From Chloranthus sessilifolius (Eukaryota > Streptophyta > Magnoliopsida > Chloranthales > Chloranthaceae), in the NCBI GenBank assembly GCA_021018995.1, contig CM037585.1:67334646-67398645 (forward strand): a stretch of DNA of 64,000 bases, read 5' to 3'. Shown here in pieces: positions 55,101 to 64,000 of the stretch. The stretch's first letter is position 1; each line of letters opens with the position of its first letter. Both the position numbers and the translations under genes were made by a program. Under the pieces are notes generated by a model, which saw nothing but the letters and a program-made list of their open reading frames with translations, was not told the origin of the DNA and searched no databases.

Positions 55101-56751
55101 TCAGACTTAGCCATAGGTGCCATCTTAGGACAGAGGAAAGATAAGATGCCTGTAGTGATCTAGTATGCTAGCAAAACACTAGTTGAAGCTTAGCTAAACT
55201 ACACTATAACTAAGAAGGAGCTACTTACAGTAGTGTTTGTTGTGGACAAATTTAGACCCTACTTATTGGGGTCTAAAATTTTAGTTTTTATAGATGGGTT
55301 CTCCCCTTTCATGAGTTTAATCTTGAGATCAAAGAAAAGAAGGGAGTTGAGAATGTGGTGGCTAACCACCTCTCTAGGATTATCTAGGAAGAATGTGCAG
55401 TAACACCAGTTAATGGGTTGTTCCCCGATGAGCAGCTTTTTGCTGTGCAGTCTACTGTGCCCTGGTTTGCTCACATTGTCAATTTTCTTACTGTTGGTAG
55501 GATCCCTCTACACTGGTCTAAAGTGGATAAGGACTTGTTCTTCACTCAGGTTAGACAATTTCTCTGGGAGGATCCATACCCTTATAAGCATTGTGCAAAC
55601 TAGGTCATTAGGAGATGTGTGCCTGAAAATGGCTTCCAAGACATTCTTTCAATGTGCCATGAACAAGCCTGTGGAGGTCATTTTAGTGGAAAAAAGACTG
55701 CATCAAATGTGTTCCAATGTGGTTTGTATGGGCCTTCTTTGTTTAGAGATGAAAACTTACATTGCAAGGCCTATGAGAGATGTGAAAGGATGGGAGGCAT
55801 TTCGAAGAGACTCCATGCCATTGCAGCCCATCCTAGTTGTAAAACTTTTTTACATCCGGGGCATTGATTTTATGGGCCCCTTTCCTTCCTCCATGGGATT
55901 GAATTTCATACTTGTGGCAGTCGACTATGTGTCCAAATGGGTAGAAGCCATTGCTACAAAGACTAATGACCACATAGTTGTCCTTAAATTCTTGAAGGAC
56001 AATATCTTTTCAAGATTTGGTATCTCCAGAGCTATTATTAGTGATGGGGGGAGCCACTTCTATAACAAACCTTTTGAGAACCTGCTCAAAAACTATTCTG
56101 TTACACAGAATTACAACTCCCTGCCACCCACAGACCAGTGGGCAAGTTGAAATTTCTAATAGGGAGATCAAGCACAGTCTAGAGAAAACTGTGAGGACTG
56201 ATAGGAAGGATTGGGCACCAAAGCTAAATGATGCTTTGTGGGCTTATAGGGCTGCCTATGAGACTCCTTTTGGCATGTCCCCATTTAGGCGGGTGTATGG
56301 AAAGGCCTGCGCCCTACCTGTGGAGTTAGAGCACAGAGCCTATTGGGCTATCAAAGCAATGAATGTAGATATAACTTTCATTGGTTCTCACAGGATGTTG
56401 CAAATGGCAGAGCTTGATGAAATGAGGTTAGAAGCCTATGCAAATGCCAAAATGTGCAAGGAGAGATCAAAAGCATTCTTTGACAAGATGTTGTTGCGAA
56501 AGGACTTCATTGCTGGCACGAAGGTTTGGATTTTTAACTCCAGACTTAAATTCTTTCCAGGGAAGTTGAAATCTAGATGGGATGGACCTTACACTATCAT
56601 CAAAGCCTCCCTATCTGGTGCTATGGAGACCGTGGATCCAAAATCAGGGCAGAGCATGAAAGTAAATGGTCAGAGGCTCAGGATTTGTGTAGAACAACCA
56701 GTGAAGCTTCCTCGGACCATTCACTTTCATGAACCTCCCAATCTTCAATGA
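55080..56751 (+). pseudogene. M2 RNase H and integrase
   Basis: RNase H starts with [16 protein letters not shown] (about 55,085). The integrase zinc part ([14 protein letters not shown]) is near 55,650-55,690 and the core near 55,860-56,060 ([37 protein letters not shown]). The long open stretch 56017-56751 covers the C-terminal part ([28 protein letters not shown]). Broken in several places in the RNase H and zinc parts. Confidence 0.88.
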
Positions 56752-57722
56752 TCCATAGCTTTGTATTATGTGTGCCATATCTATTTTGTGTGTTTGTTCT
56801 GTTTCATTCTGTGTGCTTGTTTATTTTCAATTGCTTTATAGGTTTTATTATCAGTATTGTTCATTTCTGTTAGTAACATGGGAGGTGAATACTTCTTGCC
56901 GAAGTGTGAGAAAAGTACTAGCACTGCAACTATTTAGAATCTGTGTTCATCAAGGTGTTTTATCATTTGAAATTTTTGCTATGCATGTGCTGGTATTAGG
57001 GAGGCTATTATCATTTGAAAAAGGGATACATGTGAAAGGTAGATGTTGATGGCCACTGAATGGGTGCAAGATATTGTGCAAGCACATGCCTGAGAACAAA
57101 TGGTGTAAAGTGGTTGACTGTTCGTTTCTCATGGGGTTAAATGACCTAATTTTCATGATCGCGGACCATTTCACCACTTTCTTGCAGAGTCATAAGGGAG
57201 TGAATTATAGATTTCAAAACATTCTATTGCGCGAGACCTCTGAAACTCCGAATGGATGTTCTTCGCAGAGATCCCTAGCTAAGTTGTGCGAGAAATGAAA
57301 AATGATTGCGCGTGCTCAATCCCAACGTCTACTCCGCGAAGTAACTTCGCAAAGCACACAATGTTCTTGATTTTGTACTCGCAGAGCTATTTCCGTCTGC
57401 GCAATTATCGTTCTCATAGAGGTACATCTGAACTACGTGAGAATTCTACTCCGCGAGCACTTAGGAAAACTCCACAAAATGCGGGCTTGCCTTAATTCCC
57501 TACGCCAAAATTACACCACCATTTATTGTGAGCGCTCGTTCCCCAAATAGGTTGTGCAATTTATCATTCCCAGAACAATCACAATTTATTGCCACGCTCG
57601 AAAATAGATGAAAGTTAGTGTGCCCATTCGTATTCCACCGTCTAAGTACTTTAAATATAGGCACAGTTTGTTTTCATCTCACCTATTCTCCTCTAACCTT
57701 AGTAGTCCCTCCTTACTCAACC
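56752..57722 (+). promoter_or_regulatory. M2 post-integrase spacer with TCGCG-word cluster and TATA-like box
   Basis: No gene in the first 400 bases. From about 57,160 to 57,480 the words (GCGCGAGACC, CTTCGCAGAG, CTCCGCGAAG, CTCCGCGAGC) occur about ten times. TTTAAATATA is at 57,650-57,659 and the small ORF starts at 57,723. Same order and spacing as M1. Confidence 0.45.
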
Positions 57723-57968
57723 ATGGCGGACGAGAAACCCATCGAGTTGCCAAACAAATTCTATCCAATGTGGTTGGACCTCCCACCACCTAAGGAGCCG
57801 AACCCAATATAATTTCTTTGGGATGAGTACGAAGAGGACCAGAGGATCCTGGCAAAGGAGGAGAAGAAAAAGGAGAAGGGACAGAAAATGAAGTAAAAAA
57901 CTGAACCACCTGCCTCTCCCCCACCATCTTCTTCAAAACCCCCACCACTACCTCAACATCCATCTCCA
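57723..57968 (+). pseudogene. M2 small post-integrase ORF (MADEK type)
   Basis: 82 codons from ATG to the natural end at the same place as M1. Residues include MADEKPIELPNKFYPMWLDL, PPPKEPNP, LWDEYEEDQRILAKEEKKKE and a Pro/Ser-rich tail. Unrecognised family; see M1 and N copies. Broken. Confidence 0.55.
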
Positions 57969-58291
57969 TGATCCTTGTCTCGCCCCTCATCCTGGTTTAC
58001 AGTTCCTCTTCCATAACAGGTTGAGGATATCCCTGAGCCAGGAGGAGGAACCATTTTTTTTGACAGGATGTTTTGGTTAGATTGTTCTTAGGTTTATAAT
58101 TTTCTATCTTTTTGTAATCTGTTTGCTTTTGTATCTATATTAAAATCTCTTTTCTCAACAATCTGTCACTATTTTGCTTATACGTGTGTATAATTCCTTA
58201 TTCATTTTTGTGTGTTCTTTTTCTCTTTTGTAGTTTCTATTCTATTAATTTCTATGTTTTATACCTAGTGTACAACCATTGTCCTTTGAAT

Positions 58292-58325
58292 CAGTGAGGA
58301 CACTGCTCCTCATAGGTTTGTGGGT
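58292..58325 (+). other. M2 hairpin plus upstream polypurine-like motif
   Basis: CAGTGAGGACACTG (58,292-58,305) then a close match to AGGTTTGGGGGT (58,314-58,325), as in M1 and N. Confidence 0.7.
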
Positions 58326-58329
58326 GTGG

Positions 58330-59946
58330 CAAGTTCTGCCAATGAAATAGTTAACCTAAGTGCAGCAGATTCAAGTGAGTAAGACAGAAACAGAGCCATG
58401 TTCACCTAAAAATCATTAGAAAAATGAGAAATTTAAAATTTTGCAGACCTTTAGGCATTACAATCTTTTAAATTTTAACTTCTCCATGATGTGAACACCA
58501 AGTAAACTCACTTGTATCAGTACTGAGTGAATCATTAAAGAGAGAAAAAGGTAAGGACATACTTAAAAGTTCAATGGAAGACCATAACCAGTGAGAGTTG
58601 AGCCTACAAAAAAATATTCCTTCCTTCGAGGAGTGATTGAGGCAATTCTTCTAGCTCTAAGGACTGGCTGTGGCAATGCCCTCACTAGAAGTTAGGCACC
58701 TCCAAGTTGAAACAACTGACAGCACTCATGAAACCTAGGAAAGGATCAAGGCCTTCTCTTGGACATACCTATTGAGCCTTAATTTCTAATTTTCTTCAAA
58801 ATACACCTGAGTACTTGCACCTAAACCTATGGACCTGACTCAAACCTACCCTCACTCTGAGAATTCAGAAGGTAAAGGACAAGGAGCTGAAGATGGACAA
58901 GATAGGGTCAACATTGGGTGAATGGGGAAGGGATAACTAAAGTTGAGCAGTATAGCAACTGAAGAAAGAGTTGGCAAGTCACAAAAAAAAAAAAAAAAAC
59001 AGCAAAAACAGAAAGAAAAATGCAAAACAAGAAATAAAAACAATAATGAAGAGGAGTGAGAGAGAAGTCAAGAGGGAAAGTTCATTGGAAAATTCAAAAT
59101 AAGGAGGAGAAGCTAGCCACTTCAAGTCTAAAAAATTTGAAAGAAAATGAAAAGGTACTGAACTAAAAAGAGGTGAAGTCATGAATCACCTCCTTCACTT
59201 ACTGATTTCTCAATTTTGAATTCCTCTTCCACCTTACATTCTTTATAACCCACTTCATAAGCCACATTACAACCCAGCTAAGGACCTTGTGATCCAAAGT
59301 TAAATGAGCTATCATGTAGAGACAAGGAGTTGTCCAATCTATGGTGAGGACCTACCAATGATGCCAAGACTTAGGTGCTTTGCCTATGCTCATGCTTACA
59401 GACCCCTTTCGGGGTTGTAACTGCTCTTGAGCTTGAGAGAAAATAAAACCCTCAAGGTCCCTTATGAGAGTAGGCCCTGGTGAGCATTGGGTCTAATGAT
59501 TGAATGTATTGGGCATGGCCTATAACCTGATTTTTGAATTAATGATGAGCTCAGTGCTGATATACATGTGTTGTCCCCCTTGTGGTGAGCTAATTGGAAA
59601 TGTTGTGCACTCGAATAGAGGTTGGATGATTAAATGTATGTGCTTTTCATGTCCAAATTCCTCACAGTTTTATTGAATCAAAAGTGAACTGATGCTCTCT
59701 TTCTTGACAACTGACTTGATAATATTATACCTTTGTTAACTATTTCATTGAGAAGTTTGTGGGTATCTTCACTGAAAACCCTCAAGAGACTTCACTCCTC
59801 CATTAGGGATCACGTAGGGGTTTAAAAGGCTTGGTTCATATGCTAAATGTATCTACGCTCCCTACGAAAGTGGCATTTCAATTCTCATATTAGTTGTTTT
59901 AATTTTTCCTTTGCTCAGGGACTAGCAAAGATTAGGTTTGGGGGTG
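58330..59946 (+). other. M2 3' noncoding stretch ending in polypurine tract
   Basis: No gene recognised. AT-rich, with an A/G-rich part including an A-run near 58,980-59,000. It ends with AGGTTTGGGGGTG at 59,934-59,946 next to LTR3. Confidence 0.78.
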
Positions 59947-62635
59947 TGTTAGTCACTGAAAAGTACCACTTTTTATCTCTTAGCTAAGCCTTTGCTAGAC
60001 CTTGAAGCAGATTAATAATCATTTGTTAAGTGTATTTTATAGTTAGCAATAAAATATGCAGCTTAATACAAACTCCTTGCTTTTTGGCCTAAAAGAGAGA
60101 GAGAATGCACTCAAAGATGACAGCTGAGCCCAAGCCTGATGGAACACCTTGGTAGTGCTCACCATGGTGACTCATTGTTGCTAATCATCATTGATCAAAG
60201 CCTAGCAGATGATGAAGTTAGATGAGAAAGGAGGAGACTGTGATAGCAGCAAGTGCAATGCACTAAAGCAACAAAAGATAGACCTCCGAGAGTTGAGGAG
60301 CTTCCTCACAAAGCTAAAGATGTAGTGGAAGAGGCCCTCACGTAGATGTGCCGCGTAGTCAGGAGGACACCTAAAATATCCTCACGAAGACCTCACAGGT
60401 TAAAACTCTCAAAATTTACCCTCGCGAAGCTCTCATGGGGATCAAGCCTAAAAGCAACCACGCGAAGAAACAAGTGAGTCCATATGTACACTGAACATAA
60501 TGTCACCTCGCATAGTTCTTGCGCAGCCCTAGATGAGAGAGACGCCTAAAATTCTCTTCGCGCACTCTAAAGCCTTACCATTGACTACGCGAGCGCAGGA
60601 GCATAATTGCATGAGTACTTAGCAAGAGAAAGAGCTTCTGAAACTCTACTGCGCGAGAAGTCTAGGCACTCCAGATAATGTCCGTGATAGCATTGCAGTG
60701 CAAAGGAACTACGTGATGAACTAAAGACTCACTGTGCGAGCAAGCACTTCCTACCAGCCAAAGGCAACTCTGCGAAGCCAAAGCAGCTGCGCGATTCAGC
60801 TAAAATCATATACCAGCCCTGTGAAGCATGGGCTCTCCACTTCTCAGTTATAACTGAAGGACTTTTTGGGAATTTCCTAATGCTAGGGCACACTTCTCGA
60901 GACATATATTTTGAGGCGCATATCCCCAGGCATTCATGGGTTGTAACAGTGCCACGTCTGTTAGAAAAATTAGGGTTAATCTCTTTAGAGCCAAAGCCGT
61001 TTTAACAGTGTATATAAGTTGTACTTCAAGTTTATTATTTTCATCTTTCCTTCATCCTCCCCCGACTGAGAACTCTAGCAGGCTAGGGTGAGGGTTTGAT
61101 CACCTTTTTTTTTCCTATTTTTCTTCTCTTTTAGCTTAGCACTTGCTGGCTAATCTCCCTATAAGCAGCTAGGTTTAGTTTTGTTCCAGTCTTGTAATAG
61201 ATTTTGGTATACATTAGGATTCGAATGAGCAGTTGTGTACTGGCTGCAGCCTTGAGACAATTCATTGTATATTTTGTATTTATCAATGGATTGTTGTTTT
61301 AATGTTTAATTGAATCTAAAGATCTTATGGTTTCTTTAGATGTCTATAGGATCCATGTATTTAGGTCTAGCCCATTCAGTTTCTAGTAGATCTATTACTT
61401 ACCATTTGATTTCCCTTGGTTTGATAGCCCCATGGAAAGAAATGCTGGATCTGTAGTGAGATCCAGGGAGCTCGGAGGCTTGTGGACCATGGTGGTTGCA
61501 GCAATTTTCATGTTCTTTCTCAGGCCTCTGTGGGATGGACAGACCAAAGGGATACCCTGTGTGCATTCAAGTGGACAGAGTATAGCCCTAAGGTTGTGTC
61601 CATTCACATTATTGAGAAGGATTCTTCTCCTCTGCACATGAGCTTCTAGAGCCTTGTGAGGAGGTTTGTATAGGAACTGGCTCCCCTCTGTTTTACCTAA
61701 CCGACATCAGATGTTAGATCTGATATCTTTGTAATTATTATAGCTTGAGGCTAAGTTATTGCAGGCCATTTGTAGTAATGACCAGCTGAATCTAAAGACT
61801 TATTCAACCTATTGCATGGTCCTTTTTATGGGTACTAGTGAGCAGTTAGCCTTAGCAAACCACTTAGGGTCTTATGGGTTGGAATACATATGGATGTCAG
61901 CCAGGTCTGTGCACAGATCTGGGAAGCTTGTAGCACTGGCATTTCATAGTACAGTAATAGTATTTATGGCTTGAGCTGATCTAGTGGCTGTAGAAATGAT
62001 CGATCCACTCTTCTAGATTAGACTAGCGAATTTCTGGTTTAACTAATGGGATTTTACAGATTCTAACGGATACCCTATGACCATTGGAGTGGATAGAGTA
62101 TAGCCCTTAGAGCGCCCCAAATGGCATGGGTTAAACTGGGAGCTTATACCTTATTGAGGCTTTTAATAACGTCTCAGTAAGGAGCACTGCAGAGACAGAC
62201 TAAATCTGAGTTACATTACTGTATCATTAACTCTAGCTCAACCTGCTTACTTCTCATAATTTTTGTATTTTATTTAGGCACACACTACCACCATCCTCCT
62301 CTTAACCCTTACTTTAGGATAGGGCTATATTTCATTTCTCTACTTTTAGGATTAATTTAGTATAGTCGTGACACCCAACTCCCTTCCTTTAGGATTGTCA
62401 GATCTATAACCAGATCAGAAGGCCTACTATTATAGCCCATTTTGGGTTCTAGATCAATTTCTCTGTGGGACAAACTCATACTTATCAAAACTTGCTACAA
62501 TGGACCCTGTATCTTGCAGGATTTTGTGTATTTCAGACTTGATGTGCTGACCCATCTCCAATTCTCTACTCTTGATTTATTCTCTCTACTGTTCTTAATA
62601 AAATATGCAGCAAGTGTCTCGAAATAAGAACAACA
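59947..62635 (+). repeat. M LTR3 (shared by M2 and M3)
   Basis: 2,689 bp from TGTTAGTCAC to ACAACA, preceded by the M2 polypurine tract and followed by a primer site. TCGCG-type words lie at 60,290-60,830, TATATAAG at 61,011-61,018, and leader repeats at 61,549-61,592 and 62,068-62,110. About 30 differences from LTR2 in the first 300 bases by eye. Confidence 0.92.
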
Positions 62636-62641
62636 AGTTTT

Positions 62642-62659
62642 TGGTGCCGTTGTCCGGGA
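62642..62659 (+). other. M3 primer-binding site (Asp tRNA type)
   Basis: TGGTGCCGTTGTCCGGGA six bases after LTR3, related to the Asp-type site of M1 and M2. It shows that a third unit starts here. Confidence 0.85.
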
Positions 62660-62939
62660 CCTTGATCTTTTTAGTAGACCTGAGTTGTACTATAATGTAG
62701 ACTAACAAATTCTTTGTAGTTGTGTTTAATCTAGAATTAAAGTACTACTGATTCTTTTTGGAATTTTACAGAAATAGACAACCGAAGAAGGGAAAAGCTA
62801 TAGCTACAAGTGGAGTATAGCTAGCTCTGTTTGCACTTTCTTTCTCCTAAATCTCATGCCATTTATGTTGAATCCCCTGTTATTTTGTTTAGTATAAATC
62901 TGTGTAATTATTATTTTTTTGTTTGAAATTCTTTTTGTG

Positions 62940-64000
62940 TGCTTGTAAGCATTTTCATTACTGTTAGTGAGTGTATGCTTGGTAAAAGGTCATTAAACCC
63001 TGACTTGGAACCCCCAAATCCGGGCGTCGAAAGGATCCTTAGACCTAGACACACCACACAGGACCCTGCTATTGAGACTGAACCAGCTACTATGGTTGAG
63101 AGGCAGAGGACATTGTAAGAATACAATGCACATGGAGAGTAGACCTCTCCCTTTTGAATTCAGTTTCCCTCTATTGAGGGGAACTATGAAATTAAATCCT
63201 ACACCATCAGTATGTTGTCTTCATTTCATGGGCTAAGTAAAGAAGATCCCTACAAGCATATCGACCAGTTTTTAGCACTTTGCACTACCTTCAATATTGC
63301 AGGCTTGGGGCCTGAGGCCACTAAACTGATGGTTTTTCCTTTTTCATTAAAGGATAAAGCCAGCACATGGCTATCAAAGCTCCCAGTCAACAGCATACAA
63401 TCATAGAGTGACCTTCAAACCAAATTCTTGGCAATGTTTTTCCCTATGAACAAAACAAGTCAGATGAGGACAAATATTCTGTCATTCACTCAGTCATCAA
63501 CTGAGAATTTTAATAAAGCTTGGGAAAGATTCCAGGAGATGTTAAAGCAATGCCCCCACTATCAAATCTCAATGAGGCAGCTTGTCCAAGTTTTTTATCA
63601 AGGAATTAATGCCAAGAACAGGGATATGGTGGATGCTTCCTGTGGTGGAAGCTACCTCCACAAGACAGCTAAGGAAGCTTGGGAGCTGTTTGACATAATA
63701 GGGGAAAATTTCATGCAGCAGGAGTCTCTGTCATGCAATGACAGTCAGATTCCAGCTAAGATGGTGAAAGAAGCCACCCCTAGAGGTAGAATAGATGAAT
63801 TAAAGGTGCAAGGTGATCTGGAGAGGAAGGTGGACAACCTGAGCTTGAAGTTTGAGAAATTGATGAATGTGATGCAGCCTCGGATGGTTGCATAGGTGGA
63901 GGAGGCATGTCTGATATGCCAATCCCCCACATATTCTATTCATAATTGTCCATTTGCCAACCAATTTCTAGATTTTTTTATGGAGCATGCCAATTTTTCT
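62940..64000 (+). pseudogene. M3 gag, cut by the window edge
   Basis: 63212-63406 holds the capsid start (SSFHGLSKEDPYKHIDQFLA, FNIAGLGPEATKL) and 63428-63895 the following part (SSTENFNKAWERFQEMLKQC, later SCGGSYLHKTAKEAWELFD). The zinc knuckle region begins at 63,908. Closely similar to M1 and M2. The leader 62,660-62,939 has no gene. Broken. Confidence 0.88.

Larger units (their letters stand above)
22812..64000 (+). mobile_element. M: tandem array of an Athila-type element sharing LTRs (units M1, M2, M3 partial)
   Basis: The order is LTR1 (22,812-25,468), internal 1 (25,469-34,054), LTR2 (34,055-36,743), internal 2 (36,744-36,768 and 50,933-59,946, split by N), LTR3 (59,947-62,635), internal 3 (62,636 to the edge). 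Every LTR is followed by its own Asp-tRNA-type primer site, and LTR2 and LTR3 are preceded by a polypurine tract, so single LTRs serve two neighbours. This is what unequal recombination between LTRs produces. All units are broken, with roughly ten to twenty breaks each in M1 and M2. LTR2 and LTR3 differ by about 10% by eye. Confidence 0.92.

Noticed and set aside
58980-59002. A-run as a poly(A) tail of a LINE or SINE
   Set aside because: It lies within the A/G-rich 3' noncoding part shared by M1, M2 and N, with no target duplication or SINE promoter boxes nearby.
61432-61974. Open frames of about 70 codons inside the M LTRs, also open in S1 and partly in LTR1
   Set aside because: Similarity follows from LTR descent; antisense frames over the same part are open as well, and LTR2 does not keep them, so chance is the simpler reading.

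Overview
The window is repeat-dense DNA from a flowering plant. Nearly all of it is LTR retrotransposon: Ty3/gypsy lineages of Tat, Athila and Tekay/Del type with plant tRNA primer sites, AT-rich spacers and insertions nested inside one another. No intact host gene, tRNA, rRNA or CRISPR array was seen. The setting fits pericentromeric or other gene-poor heterochromatin; the species cannot be named from this sequence. All the elements are treated as fossils, and most of their coding regions are broken.

Layout, left to right. (1) 1-6,720, minus strand: a partial Tat-lineage element (T1), read from integrase at the left edge through an extra RNase H, RNase H, reverse transcriptase, protease with a G-patch-like segment, a proline-rich linker and gag. 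Upstream of its gag lie four 48-bp-spaced palindromes (6,838-7,001) and unrecognised coiled-coil-like minus-strand coding blocks, two of them with splice-like borders (7,218-9,423). (2) 9,557-13,094, plus: an old Athila-type 3' fragment (A0) with a Ser/Thr/Pro-rich and coiled-coil ORF and AT-rich 3' noncoding DNA. (3) 13,095-22,811, plus: a Tekay/Del element (K1) with a 2.1-kb 5' LTR. (4) 19,244-21,918, minus: a solo LTR (S1) inside the K1 integrase, flanked by the target duplication TATAT. (5) From 22,812 past the right edge, plus: a tandem array (M) of one Athila-type family in the order LTR-internal-LTR-internal-LTR-internal, neighbouring units sharing LTRs. (6) 36,769-50,932, plus: a complete-ended, younger Athila-type element (N) inserted in the primer-binding site of the second array unit, flanked by GGGAC.

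The nesting gives relative ages: K1 starts next to A0 sequence, S1 and M are inserted in K1, and N is inserted in M. By eye the two N LTRs differ at about 15 of the first 330 bases (4-5%), and array LTRs 2 and 3 at about 10%. At a usual plant LTR rate that is roughly 2 and 4 million years.

The most unusual signals are in the Athila-type elements. N has gag, then an Athila-type ORF where protease and reverse transcriptase would normally be, then RNase H-integrase, so it looks like a non-autonomous mosaic. Its LTR and two internal spacers each carry a similar cassette: a cluster of TCGCG-containing words followed by a TATA-like box, with telo-box-like repeats around two of them, each ahead of an ORF. 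M units have the same arrangement in the LTR and after integrase. A previously unfamiliar ORF of about 85 codons (start MAD, with FYPMWLD and a proline-rich tail) follows the last cassette in all three full internal regions. Each internal region also has a conserved small hairpin beside a copy of the polypurine-tract motif, far upstream of the true one.
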